Below are positions 33,314 through 41,170 of a stretch of DNA of 43,521 bases, piece after piece. Positions within the stretch are counted from its first letter, which is position 1. Each line of letters opens with the position of its first letter. The notes beneath the pieces are model-generated. The model worked only from the letters and a program-made list of their open reading frames with translations, searched no databases and was not told the DNA's origin. A program made the position numbers and the translations under genes. This stretch comes from Candidatus Poribacteria bacterium (GTDB lineage: Bacteria; Poribacteria; WGA-4E; PCPOR2b): the NCBI GenBank assembly GCA_022826645.1, contig JAJDUM010000108.1, forward strand, positions 1-43,521. Direction: 5' to 3'.

Positions 33314-35542
33314 CTATTCAACCGCTCCAATTGCTGCGGCTTGCGGCGCACGGATGGGAAGTCTTTGGTGCTCTTGCTTATCTTCCGGCACATAACCGGA
33401 GTAATCTGAAATATTCCCATGTGTAATGGCATAGACGACTATGTTGATTAGGTGCCGCGCAGCGTGGGGTGCAAACTCATTTAAAATCTGATTCTGATTG
33501 CGATGCTGGCCGGAGAAGGGTTTCTGAACTTTGCCATCAATCACATGCATCATCTGCTCGGTATCTACTAAGACAGCAAGCCGTCCATCGATAGTGATAC
33601 CTTGTAGCTCGGAATAGGGACCAAAGTAAAGCGGACCGAAAAGTCCGTAAGCTCCGACCTTGCGCAAGGGAAAACGCAAAGGACCGTTTAGCGAGTAATA
33701 GCTGTTGTAAATCGGGTGATCATTCGGAACAAAGCCGAGATGATGCTCTGGAAGGAGATCCCGCAACACCTTTCGTGTCCCTTTCATTGCGTTATCTGTG
33801 TTTCCATGCGTCGCTATATAGATGAATCCCCCACGATTAATCACATATTCCCGCAGCCTTTGGACTTCAGTATTCGTGTACTTACTACGCGCAGGATTCC
33901 AGATTCGATCGCTGTGAGAGTTGAATATCCCCTTCTCATATTCTTTTGGACTTATCTTTGAGCCTCCGGGCATCGGTTCCATAAAAAGAATTGGTGTCTG
34001 GAAGAATGCGGCGTCCTTGAGTTGGACTGCCTCAACCAGTTGGGTCTTGATTTTGGTTTTTTGATTCAGTGATTGCACTAAGTAGGACAAACCTGCCCCA
34101 AATCGGAAAAATCCGACGCCGCTGCCACATATACTTCCAAAGGGATGGAGCGGATTTTCAAAGCGGGCAAGGTTTAGGCGGCCTATCATATCTCGACCAC
34201 GACCCACAACTATAGCCCCGGGACTGCCAGAGGGGAGTTCAGGCACACCGCCGCCCAATATTATCCTCTCGGTGACATCGGAAAGCGTGTCATCAATGCT
34301 GGTTGCCCCTTCGGTGCCGACCATCGAACCTATACCAACGTGACCTCTTGTACGAGTCTGATTCACACCACTTCCCAGACCGAAATCACCGCGTCCAACA
34401 CCGCTACCACTTTCTGTGCCAATACCCCCAGAACCGGTGTTCTCACGTCGTATGCGTCCACCGTTTTTGCCTGTACCTGTAACGACGGGTGAGGACCATG
34501 TTAGAGAATCGGGTGCATTAGAAGCGGGATCAGTCGTATGTGCTACGCCCTGAAGCATAGATGCATTGGAGTTGACCACTTTCGGCACATTGGGATTGAT
34601 AGGGGCATTAAGTTTCAACGCTTGATTTGAGAACGCGGAGATGGCCTGCGACTGGACAGTGCTTGTCCCAATAATAGCTGTGTTCATCGCTCTTTGTCGG
34701 AATTTAATCGGTTCAACGGTAACCGCGTCTTCAATTACCACTTCTGGCTTTTGAACGGGTTTGATGACAGGCTTCCGAACTTGCGGTTTGGCAGGCATAT
34801 CCGTTACCTGAGATATTTCAACACCCATCAAATCCTTGAATGATTGGTTTTGTGTTACCAGATACCCTCCAACGATACTAGCAAGACCGAGATGAATTGC
34901 AAAAGAAATAGACCAAGAACGCGAAAGGGTTGGCACGATTTTCGTCGCTTTTAGTATGGATGTTTCCCAATCCTTCCAGAAAACACCTAACGCGTAGAAC
35001 GAATGCTTGACTTTCTTGGCGATGCGATGTTTGGCGCGGTGCAGCCGGCTAGCGATGGCACGATGCGACAGTCCGCGTTCCTCTGAGATTTCGTCATAGC
35101 TGAGGTCGTCAATGTAGAAATCATGTGCAACTGCCGCATCCGTAGCAGGCAGTGAATGAATCGCTCTCAAGATTGTCTGGCTCAATTCTTTTTTCATCAG
35201 GAACTGTTCTGGCGTCGCCTCGGGAGAAGATAGATTTAACATTGGATCCTCGTCCCTGAAGCGAGATGTTGACATTCCCTTCTGCTGGTGGATCCATGTC
35301 ACGCAGACGTTCTTCGCAATTTGCGATAGCCAACCGGCAAATCGACTGGCATCGCGCAGTTTTGGGAGGTTTTGATACGCTTTGATAAAGACTTCTTGCG
35401 TTAGATCTTCGGCGTCCTGCGGATTCTGTACGAGAAACCGCGCCCGGGCATAGACTACCGGCTGATATTTCTGGACTAGGGTGTCGAATGCCTGCGGATT
35501 GCCTTTGAGTGTTTGATGAATAAGATTTCGATCTGTTGGCAT
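33314..35542 (-). CDS. ECF sigma factor fused to membrane-anchored DUF4159 protein
   Basis: 742 residues in one uninterrupted frame. Residues 18-88 are sigma region 2 (FDTLVQKYQPVVYARARF, then DAEDLTQEVFIKAYQNLP and SRFAGWLSQIAKN). Residues 118-178 are region 4 (LPATDAAVAHDFYIDDLSYDEI, then LSHRAIASRLHRAKHRI). A single membrane helix follows at about 208-231 (SWSISFAIHLGLASIVGGYL), then a Pro/Lys TonB-like linker, a Gly-rich part, and DUF4159 from about 493. The sigma part should be cytosolic and DUF4159 periplasmic. No separate anti-sigma gene is adjacent. The ATG at 35542 follows AGGAA and is preferred to a TTG at 35548. The middle of the protein resembles the 16356 gene while both ends resemble copy A. 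Confidence 0.88.
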   Translation of the reverse strand: MPTDRNLIHQTLKGNPQAFDTLVQKYQPVVYARARFLVQNPQDAEDLTQEVFIKAYQNLPKLRDASRFAGWLSQIAKNVCVTWIHQQKGMSTSRFRDEDPMLNLSSPEATPEQFLMKKELSQTILRAIHSLPATDAAVAHDFYIDDLSYDEISEERGLSHRAIASRLHRAKHRIAKKVKHSFYALGVFWKDWETSILKATKIVPTLSRSWSISFAIHLGLASIVGGYLVTQNQSFKDLMGVEISQVTDMPAKPQVRKPVIKPVQKPEVVIEDAVTVEPIKFRQRAMNTAIIGTSTVQSQAISAFSNQALKLNAPINPNVPKVVNSNASMLQGVAHTTDPASNAPDSLTWSSPVVTGTGKNGGRIRRENTGSGGIGTESGSGVGRGDFGLGSGVNQTRTRGHVGIGSMVGTEGATSIDDTLSDVTERIILGGGVPELPSGSPGAIVVGRGRDMIGRLNLARFENPLHPFGSICGSGVGFFRFGAGLSYLVQSLNQKTKIKTQLVEAVQLKDAAFFQTPILFMEPMPGGSKISPKEYEKGIFNSHSDRIWNPARSKYTNTEVQRLREYVINRGGFIYIATHGNTDNAMKGTRKVLRDLLPEHHLGFVPNDHPIYNSYYSLNGPLRFPLRKVGAYGLFGPLYFGPYSELQGITIDGRLAVLVDTEQMMHVIDGKVQKPFSGQHRNQNQILNEFAPHAARHLINIVVYAITHGNISDYSGYVPEDKQEHQRLPIRAPQAAAIGAVE

Positions 35543-35610
35543 AATCAATTTCCTAGAGGTATTGGCGAATTAAGACACTGGTCTGTATGCGACAACAAAA
35601 CTATGATCTA

Positions 35611-35744
35611 TATTGTATCAAGGCAAATTGGCAAAGCAAGATAGCAAGCGAACACAGATACTCTTATGGGCTCAAATTGTATCTGATAATGACCGAGGCT
35701 GACGTATCGGTCGAGTTTTTCCTAACACCATACAATTTTAGCAG
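35611..35744 (+). pseudogene. IS982 transposase remnant
   Basis: The text aligns with the middle of the IS982 transposase gene at 42945-43070: TATCAAGG, then ATAG.(A/T)AG..AGCG..., CT.ATGG.CTCAAA..., and GGT(C/T)GAGTTTTTC.TAACACC. It holds several stops and small indels, so it is a dead relic. It lies between the sigma-fusion gene and the PD40 array, in the same orientation as the copy at the array's other end. Confidence 0.75.
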
Positions 35745-35756
35745 AAATGGCAGTTA

Positions 35757-36746
35757 TTAGTCAACCTGTTTAAGCCAGCCCCACATCGTAGTCTTTTTAT
35801 TTCCGGGAGCAACTGCAAAAGGAGCAACTGCAAACGCAGGGTCAAACCATGTAGGATCTCGATCACCAAAGGGATTTTTAGTGAGTCTGCGTACCTGCCG
35901 CGGGCCATCGGCGTTCATCACGTATATTTCATTGTTCCCATCCCTAGTAGAAGTAAAGACAATACGCTTACCGTCCGGAGACCAGGAGGGTTCCCAGTCA
36001 TCAAAGGGATTTTTAGAGCGTCTTTGTTGATTCTGCCCATCGGCGTCCATCACGTAGACTTGCCAGTTCCTATCATCCCTTTGAGACGTAAAGGTAATAC
36101 GTTGACCGTCGGGTGACCAAGAGGGTTCCCAATCGAAACCGGGATTATTGGTGAGATTGTGCTGATTACTCCCATCGGCATCCATCACATAGATGTCATG
36201 GTCCCCATCCCTCCAAGACGCGAAGGCAATGCGCTTACCGTCCGGAGACCACGAGGGCTGGTAATCATCTACGTCATTGTTAGAGAGCCTTCGCAGATTC
36301 TTACCATCGGTATCCATCACGTAGATTCGCCAGAACCCAGCTGCGATATTCCTAACCCCGGTGGAAGTAAAGGCAATGCGTTCACCATCTGGGGACCAGG
36401 AGGGGTTCCATTCATCAAAGGGATTTTTGGACACTCTTCGCGGATTGCCCCCATCGGCAGCCATCACGTAGACATCCCGGTTCTTACCCAGCCTACTCTT
36501 ACTGGAAGTAAAGACGATGCGCTTACCGTCGGGAGACCAAGAGGGCTCCCATTCAGCAAAGTCATTGTTAGTGAGTCTTCGCTGATTACGCCCATCGGCG
36601 TCCATCATGTAGATTTCCCAGTTTCCATCCCTCTCAGACGAGAAGACAATCTGTGCCTGTATATTAACGCATACCATCAGCAGTGTCAGCACAAAGACTA
36701 TAATGACAGCTAAAATCAAATGTGTCAGATTGTTTCTCCTCTGCAT
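35757..36746 (-). CDS. Secreted PD40/TolB-like beta-propeller, array member 1
   Basis: 329 residues from the ATG at 36746, eight bases after AGGAGG. An ORF extension of 75 codons upstream runs through the neighbouring gene and is rejected. A signal peptide (MQRRNNLTHLILAVIIVFVL) ends near NIQAQ. Five full repeats of the form W.PSWSPDGKRI.F.S.RDG...IYVMDADG.N.R.L follow, plus an opening half repeat, enough for a six-bladed propeller. The C terminus is PFAVAPGNKKTTMWGWLKQVD. TolB-like propellers bind envelope proteins or peptides, and no enzymatic residues are expected. This is the most 3' gene of six tandem paralogues. Confidence 0.85.
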   Translation of the reverse strand: MQRRNNLTHLILAVIIVFVLTLLMVCVNIQAQIVFSSERDGNWEIYMMDADGRNQRRLTNNDFAEWEPSWSPDGKRIVFTSSKSRLGKNRDVYVMAADGGNPRRVSKNPFDEWNPSWSPDGERIAFTSTGVRNIAAGFWRIYVMDTDGKNLRRLSNNDVDDYQPSWSPDGKRIAFASWRDGDHDIYVMDADGSNQHNLTNNPGFDWEPSWSPDGQRITFTSQRDDRNWQVYVMDADGQNQQRRSKNPFDDWEPSWSPDGKRIVFTSTRDGNNEIYVMNADGPRQVRRLTKNPFGDRDPTWFDPAFAVAPFAVAPGNKKTTMWGWLKQVD

Positions 36747-36781
36747 CTGCCTTTCCTCCTCTGTCCTCAAATCCGCGTCTC

Positions 36782-36798
36782 GGCAAACAATGTTTGCC
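36782..36798. promoter_or_regulatory. GGCAAACA-a-TGTTTGCC palindrome upstream of PD40 gene 1
   Basis: This is a perfect 17-base palindrome 36 bases before the ATG. Near copies lie at the same distance from two other array genes: 39129-39145 (one mismatch) and 40203-40220 (degenerate). It is probably an operator or a conserved promoter part copied with the genes. Confidence 0.45.
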
Positions 36799-36810
36799 CA
36801 ATAATGGGAG

Positions 36811-37818
36811 TTATTTGTCAACCTGTTTGAGCCAACCCCACATCGTGAGTCTTCTACCTGCAAGACCAACTGCAAAAGGGGCAATTTCAACCGCAAATGC
36901 AGGGTCAAACCATGCAGGATTCGTGTCCTCACTGCCATCTCTAGTACGTCTTCGCACCTGCCGCGCACCATCAGCGTTCATCACATAGATGTCCTTGTTT
37001 CCATTCCTCTCAGACACAAAGGCAATATGTTTACCATCAGGCGACCATGAGGGGTTCGTATCATCAGAGGGATCTCGAGTAAGTCTACGCTGATTCTCCC
37101 CATCGGCGTTCATCACATAGATGTCCCGGTTCCCATCCTTATGACAAACAAAGGCAATGCGTTCACCGTCTGGATACCATGAGGGATACGATTCATGACA
37201 GAGATTGTCAGTGAGTCTCTGTTGATTACTCCCATCTGTGTTCATCACGTAGACATTCCACCCAAACCCATCCCTAGCATCCACAAAAGCAATACGTGTA
37301 CCGTCGGGGGACCAGGAGGGTTGCCAGCCAGGTGCGGCATTTTCAGTGAGCCTACGCTGATTTTTCCCATCGGCGTCCATCACGTAGATTTGTGGGAACC
37401 CCTCCGCAAAATTCCTAGCTTCAGTAGAAGTATAGGCAATACGTGTACCGTCGGGAGACCAAGAGGGATAATATTCAGCAAAGTCATTGTTGGTGAGGTT
37501 TCGCAGATTCTTCCCATCGGCGTCCATCACGTAGATGTCCCATCCCTCTCCAGCCAAAATGGCCCTATCGTTACCAGAAGTAAAGGCAATGCGCGTACCG
37601 TCGGGAGACCATGAAGGATACCAGTCCTGATGGCGATTATTAGTGAGTCTACGCTGATTTTTTCCATCGGCGTCCATCACGTAGATTTCCATGTTCCCAT
37701 CCCTCTCAGATGCGAAAACAATCTGTGCCTGTGGGACAGCGCCCACCATTAGCGGCGTTAAACCCAACGCTAACGCACTAGCTAAAATCAAACCTGCGAG
37801 ATTGCATCTCCGTTGCAT
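36811..37818 (-). CDS. Secreted PD40/TolB-like beta-propeller, array member 2
   Basis: 335 residues from the ATG at 37818 (AGAGGAGG upstream; an in-frame start eight codons earlier is not supported). A signal peptide is formed by the basic MQRR start and a Leu/Ala core ending near VPQAQ. Five PD40 repeats are visible, the fourth altered to SYPSWYPDGERIAF. The C-terminal tail is PFAVGLAGRRLTMWGWLKQVDK. The 200-base gap before the next gene holds TGGAGTTGATCG..GTCA text that recurs upstream of member 6, so their upstream regions are copies too. Confidence 0.85.
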   Translation of the reverse strand: MQRRCNLAGLILASALALGLTPLMVGAVPQAQIVFASERDGNMEIYVMDADGKNQRRLTNNRHQDWYPSWSPDGTRIAFTSGNDRAILAGEGWDIYVMDADGKNLRNLTNNDFAEYYPSWSPDGTRIAYTSTEARNFAEGFPQIYVMDADGKNQRRLTENAAPGWQPSWSPDGTRIAFVDARDGFGWNVYVMNTDGSNQQRLTDNLCHESYPSWYPDGERIAFVCHKDGNRDIYVMNADGENQRRLTRDPSDDTNPSWSPDGKHIAFVSERNGNKDIYVMNADGARQVRRRTRDGSEDTNPAWFDPAFAVEIAPFAVGLAGRRLTMWGWLKQVDK

Positions 37819-38019
37819 CTGTCTTGCCTCCTCTGTTTTCAAATCGACTTCTCATCCTTTGGAGTTGATCGGGGTCAACCTGTGTAGGGAAGCCTTCTCG
37901 AATTCAAGGTACAATTTCGGTTTGTTATCACATGGAGTCTTCGCCCCTCATTTGAGGGTCATGACCTGTCCACGTGCGCTCCCATATCCCGTCAAACACC
38001 GTTTTCGCGATAATGGCAG

Positions 38020-39093
38020 TTATTTGTCAACCTGTTTGAGCCAACCCCACATCGTGAGTTTTTTGCCTGCGGGACTAACTGCAAAAGGAGCAACTTCAAC
38101 GGCAAACGCAGGATCAAACCATGTAGGATCAGTGTCCTCACTGTCATCTCGAGTACGTCTTCGCACCTGCCGTGCGCCATCGGCGTTTATCACGTAGATT
38201 TCATAGTTCTCATCCCTATTGGAAACGAAGGCAATGCGCTCACCGTCGGGGGACCAGGAGGGGTGCGTATTACGAGAAATAGTCCTGGTAAGTTTTCGCG
38301 GATTCTTACCGTCAGCGTCTATTAGGTAGATGTCCGAGTTCGCAGGCATAAGGTCCGGCAGCTTACTAGAAGTAAAGGCGATGCGTTTACCGTCGGGGGA
38401 CCAAGAGGGTTCCCATTCATGATCGGGATTTTCAGTGAGTCTTTGTTGATCCTTCCCATCGGCGTTCATCACGTAGATATCCTGGTTCCCTCTCCCATCC
38501 CTAATGGAAACAAAGGTAATGCGTGTGCCGTCGGGGGACCATGCGGGATAGTAATCATCTTCGCCCTCGTTAGAGAGGTTTTGCTTATTACCCCCATCAG
38601 CGTCCATCACGTAGATTCGCCAGTGTCCACCCGCAACGTCCATAGCGCCACTAGAAGTAAAGACAATACGTTTACCATCGGGGGACCATGAAGGATCCCA
38701 TTCAGCAACGAATTCGTTAGAGAGTCTATGTTGATTCTCACCATCGGCGTCCATCACATAGATTTGCGGACGTTTACGCATATCAGCAATGATGATGGCA
38801 CCACCAATCATGATGGGCGGCTCTTCATCCGCAATGTTGTTATTCCTGTCAGACACAAAGATAATCCGTTTACCGTCTGGAGACCATGAGGGGTCCGTAT
38901 CAGGAAAGTCATTGTTCGTGAGTCTACGCAGATTTTTCCCATCGGCCTCCATTACGTAGATTTCAGGGTTCCCATCCCTCTCAGACGAGAAGGCAATCTG
39001 TGCTTGTGCGTCAACGCCCAGCATCAGCGATGTCAGACCTAAAGCGACAACGCTAACTAAAATCAAATATGCGAGATTGCTTCGCCGGTGCAT
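38020..39093 (-). CDS. Secreted PD40/TolB-like beta-propeller, array member 3
   Basis: 357 residues, the longest of the array. The signal peptide starts MHRRSNLAYLILVSVVALGL and ends near VDAQA. Five PD40 repeats follow. The first inter-repeat loop carries an insertion of about 20 residues (NNNIADEEPPIMIGGAIII) not seen in the others. The tail is PFAVSPAGKKLTMWGWLKQVDK. GAGGAGG precedes the ATG at 39093. The signal peptide is nearly identical to member 4's, pointing to recent duplication. Confidence 0.85.
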   Translation of the reverse strand: MHRRSNLAYLILVSVVALGLTSLMLGVDAQAQIAFSSERDGNPEIYVMEADGKNLRRLTNNDFPDTDPSWSPDGKRIIFVSDRNNNIADEEPPIMIGGAIIIADMRKRPQIYVMDADGENQHRLSNEFVAEWDPSWSPDGKRIVFTSSGAMDVAGGHWRIYVMDADGGNKQNLSNEGEDDYYPAWSPDGTRITFVSIRDGRGNQDIYVMNADGKDQQRLTENPDHEWEPSWSPDGKRIAFTSSKLPDLMPANSDIYLIDADGKNPRKLTRTISRNTHPSWSPDGERIAFVSNRDENYEIYVINADGARQVRRRTRDDSEDTDPTWFDPAFAVEVAPFAVSPAGKKLTMWGWLKQVDK

Positions 39094-39157
39094 CTGCTAT
39101 TCCTCCTCTGTTTTCAAATCTGCGTCTCGGCAAACAATGTCTGCCCAATAATGGGAG

Positions 39158-40168
39158 TTATTTGTCAACCTGTTTGAGCCAACCCCACATCGTGAGTTTT
39201 TTGCCTGCGGAACTAACTGCAAAAGGCGCAACTTCAACCGCAAACGCAGGGTCAAACCATGCAGGGTCTGTGTCATCGCTGCCATCTTTAGTACGTCTTC
39301 GCACCTGCCGCGCACCATCAGCATTCATCACATAGATGTCCTTGTTTCCATCCCTGGTGGAAACAAAGACAATGCGTTTACCGTCCGGGGACCAAGAGGG
39401 GGCCCAGTCAGAATGGGGATTTTTAGTAAGTCTTCGCTGATTACCCCCGTCAGCATTTATCACATAGATTTCCCAGTTCCCAGCCATATTAGAAGTAAAG
39501 GCAATGCGTTCACCGTCGGGTGACCATGAAGGATGCCATTCATCAGAGAGATCTTCGGTGACCCTCTGTTCATTCTTCCCATCGGCCTCCATCACGAAGA
39601 TACCTCGTCCTCTCCCATCTCTACGGGAAACAAAGGCAATACGCTTACCGTTAGGGGACCAGGAGGGATCCCAGTTATCAACGGAATTTCCGTTAGAGAT
39701 TTTTTGCGGATTGCCACCATCGGCGTCCATCACATAGATGTGCCAGTGCCCATCCCCTGTGGTCTTACCCCCAGTAGAAGTAAAGGCAATACGCTTACCG
39801 TTAGGGGACCATGAAGGATGCCATTTAGAAAGGAATTCGTTAGAAAGTCTTCGCCGATTCTTACCATCAGCATCCATCACATAGATTTGCGGGCGCTTAC
39901 GCTCAATGTCCTTAGCCTCACTAGAAGTAAAAGCAATGTGTTTACCGTCAGGAGACCATGAGGGTTCCCAGTCATGTCCGGGATGTTCAGTGAGTCTTTG
40001 TTGATTTTTCCCATCGGTGTCCATCACGTAGAGATCCAACCTTCTCCCATCCCTCTCAGACGAGAAGGCAATCTGTGCTTGTGCGTCAACGCCCAGCATC
40101 AGCGATGTCAGACCTAAAGCGAACACGCTAACTAAAATGAAGTATGCGAGATTGCTTCTCCGGTACAT
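39158..40168 (-). CDS. Secreted PD40/TolB-like beta-propeller, array member 4
   Basis: 336 residues from the ATG at 40168, which follows GAGGAGGG; the ten codons upstream are not needed. The signal peptide is MYRRSNLAYFILVSVFALGL and onwards, ending near VDAQA. There are five PD40 repeats, two with WSPNGKRI instead of WSPDGKRI. The tail is PFAVSSAGKKLTMWGWLKQVDK. Repeat 1 (HPGHDWEPSWSPDGKHI) is almost identical to repeat 1 of member 5, a sign of recombination between neighbours. Confidence 0.85.
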   Translation of the reverse strand: MYRRSNLAYFILVSVFALGLTSLMLGVDAQAQIAFSSERDGRRLDLYVMDTDGKNQQRLTEHPGHDWEPSWSPDGKHIAFTSSEAKDIERKRPQIYVMDADGKNRRRLSNEFLSKWHPSWSPNGKRIAFTSTGGKTTGDGHWHIYVMDADGGNPQKISNGNSVDNWDPSWSPNGKRIAFVSRRDGRGRGIFVMEADGKNEQRVTEDLSDEWHPSWSPDGERIAFTSNMAGNWEIYVINADGGNQRRLTKNPHSDWAPSWSPDGKRIVFVSTRDGNKDIYVMNADGARQVRRRTKDGSDDTDPAWFDPAFAVEVAPFAVSSAGKKLTMWGWLKQVDK

Positions 40169-40232
40169 TCGTTCTCCCTCCTCTATTTTCAAATCCACGT
40201 CTCAACAAATACTGTTTGCTCAATAATAGCAG

Positions 40233-41108
40233 TTATCGTCCGGCCCGTTTGAGCCAGCTCCACATTGTGAATTTTTTGCCTACGGGACCAACTGCAAAGG
40301 GAGCAACTTCAACGGCAAAAGCAGGATCAAACCATGCAGGATTCGTGTCATCACTGCCATCTTTAGTACGTCTTCGCACCTGCCGCGCGCCATCGGCGTT
40401 CATCACGTAGATTTCATAGTTCCCATCCCTATGAGACACAAAGACAACGCGTTCACCGTCCGGGGACCAGGAGGGAGACCATTCATGAGAGAGGTTGTCG
40501 GTGAGTCTTTGTTCATTCTGCCCATCGGCGTCCATCACAAAGATACCATCCCCATACCCATCCCCATGAGACACAAAGGCAATGCGTTGACCATCGGGCG
40601 ACCATGAGGGTTCCCAGGCACCAGGACCGGCATCGTTAGAGAGTCTTTGCTTATTACCCCCATCGGCATCCATCACGTAGATTCGCCAGGGTCCACCCGC
40701 AGTTTCCATAACCCCACTGGAGGTAAAGGCAATGCGTTGACCATCGGGGGCCCATGAAGGATCCCATTCAGCAACGAATTCGTTAGAGAGTTTTCGCAGA
40801 TTCTTACCATCGGCGTCCATCACATAGATTCGCGGGCGCTTACGCTCAATATCCTCAACCTCACTAGAAGTAAAGGTAATGTGCTTACCGTCGGGTGACC
40901 ATGAGGGTTCCCAGTCATGTCCGGGATGTTCAGTAAGTCTACGCTGATTCTTACCGTCGGCATCCATCACATAGATTTCATAGTTCCCATCCCTGTCAGA
41001 TGAGAAGGCAATCTGTGCTCGTGGAGCAGCGTCTACCATCAATGGCGTTAGACCTAAAACTACAACGACAACTAAAATCAAAGGTCTGGGATTGCTTCTC
41101 CGGTGCAT
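40233..41108 (-). CDS. Secreted PD40/TolB-like beta-propeller, array member 5 (one blade fewer)
   Basis: 291 residues, about 45 shorter than its neighbours, with four full PD40 repeats instead of five. The reading frame is intact and both ends are present, so one blade unit was lost cleanly. The signal peptide is MHRRSNPRPLILVVVVVLGL and onwards, ending near APRAQ. The tail has diverged to PFAVGPVGKKFTMWSWLKRAGR, with Ser for Gly in the WG position. GAGGAGG precedes the ATG. Confidence 0.84.
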   Translation of the reverse strand: MHRRSNPRPLILVVVVVLGLTPLMVDAAPRAQIAFSSDRDGNYEIYVMDADGKNQRRLTEHPGHDWEPSWSPDGKHITFTSSEVEDIERKRPRIYVMDADGKNLRKLSNEFVAEWDPSWAPDGQRIAFTSSGVMETAGGPWRIYVMDADGGNKQRLSNDAGPGAWEPSWSPDGQRIAFVSHGDGYGDGIFVMDADGQNEQRLTDNLSHEWSPSWSPDGERVVFVSHRDGNYEIYVMNADGARQVRRRTKDGSDDTNPAWFDPAFAVEVAPFAVGPVGKKFTMWSWLKRAGR

Positions 41109-41170
41109 TTGCTATTCCTCCTCTGTTTTCAAGGCGATTTCTTATCCTTACCTTCTCTCAATAATGGTAG

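Noticed and set aside
36159..36713. 184-codon plus-strand ORF opposite PD40 member 1, with similar ORFs opposite the other members
   Set aside because: These are mirror frames of the repeated WSPDGKRI coding text. The repeat structure alone explains their length and mutual likeness, and none has a ribosome binding site.
36747..36971. 75-codon N-terminal extension of PD40 member 1
   Set aside because: It overlaps the 3' end of member 2 in another frame, and a strong ribosome binding site with a signal peptide starts at 36746.
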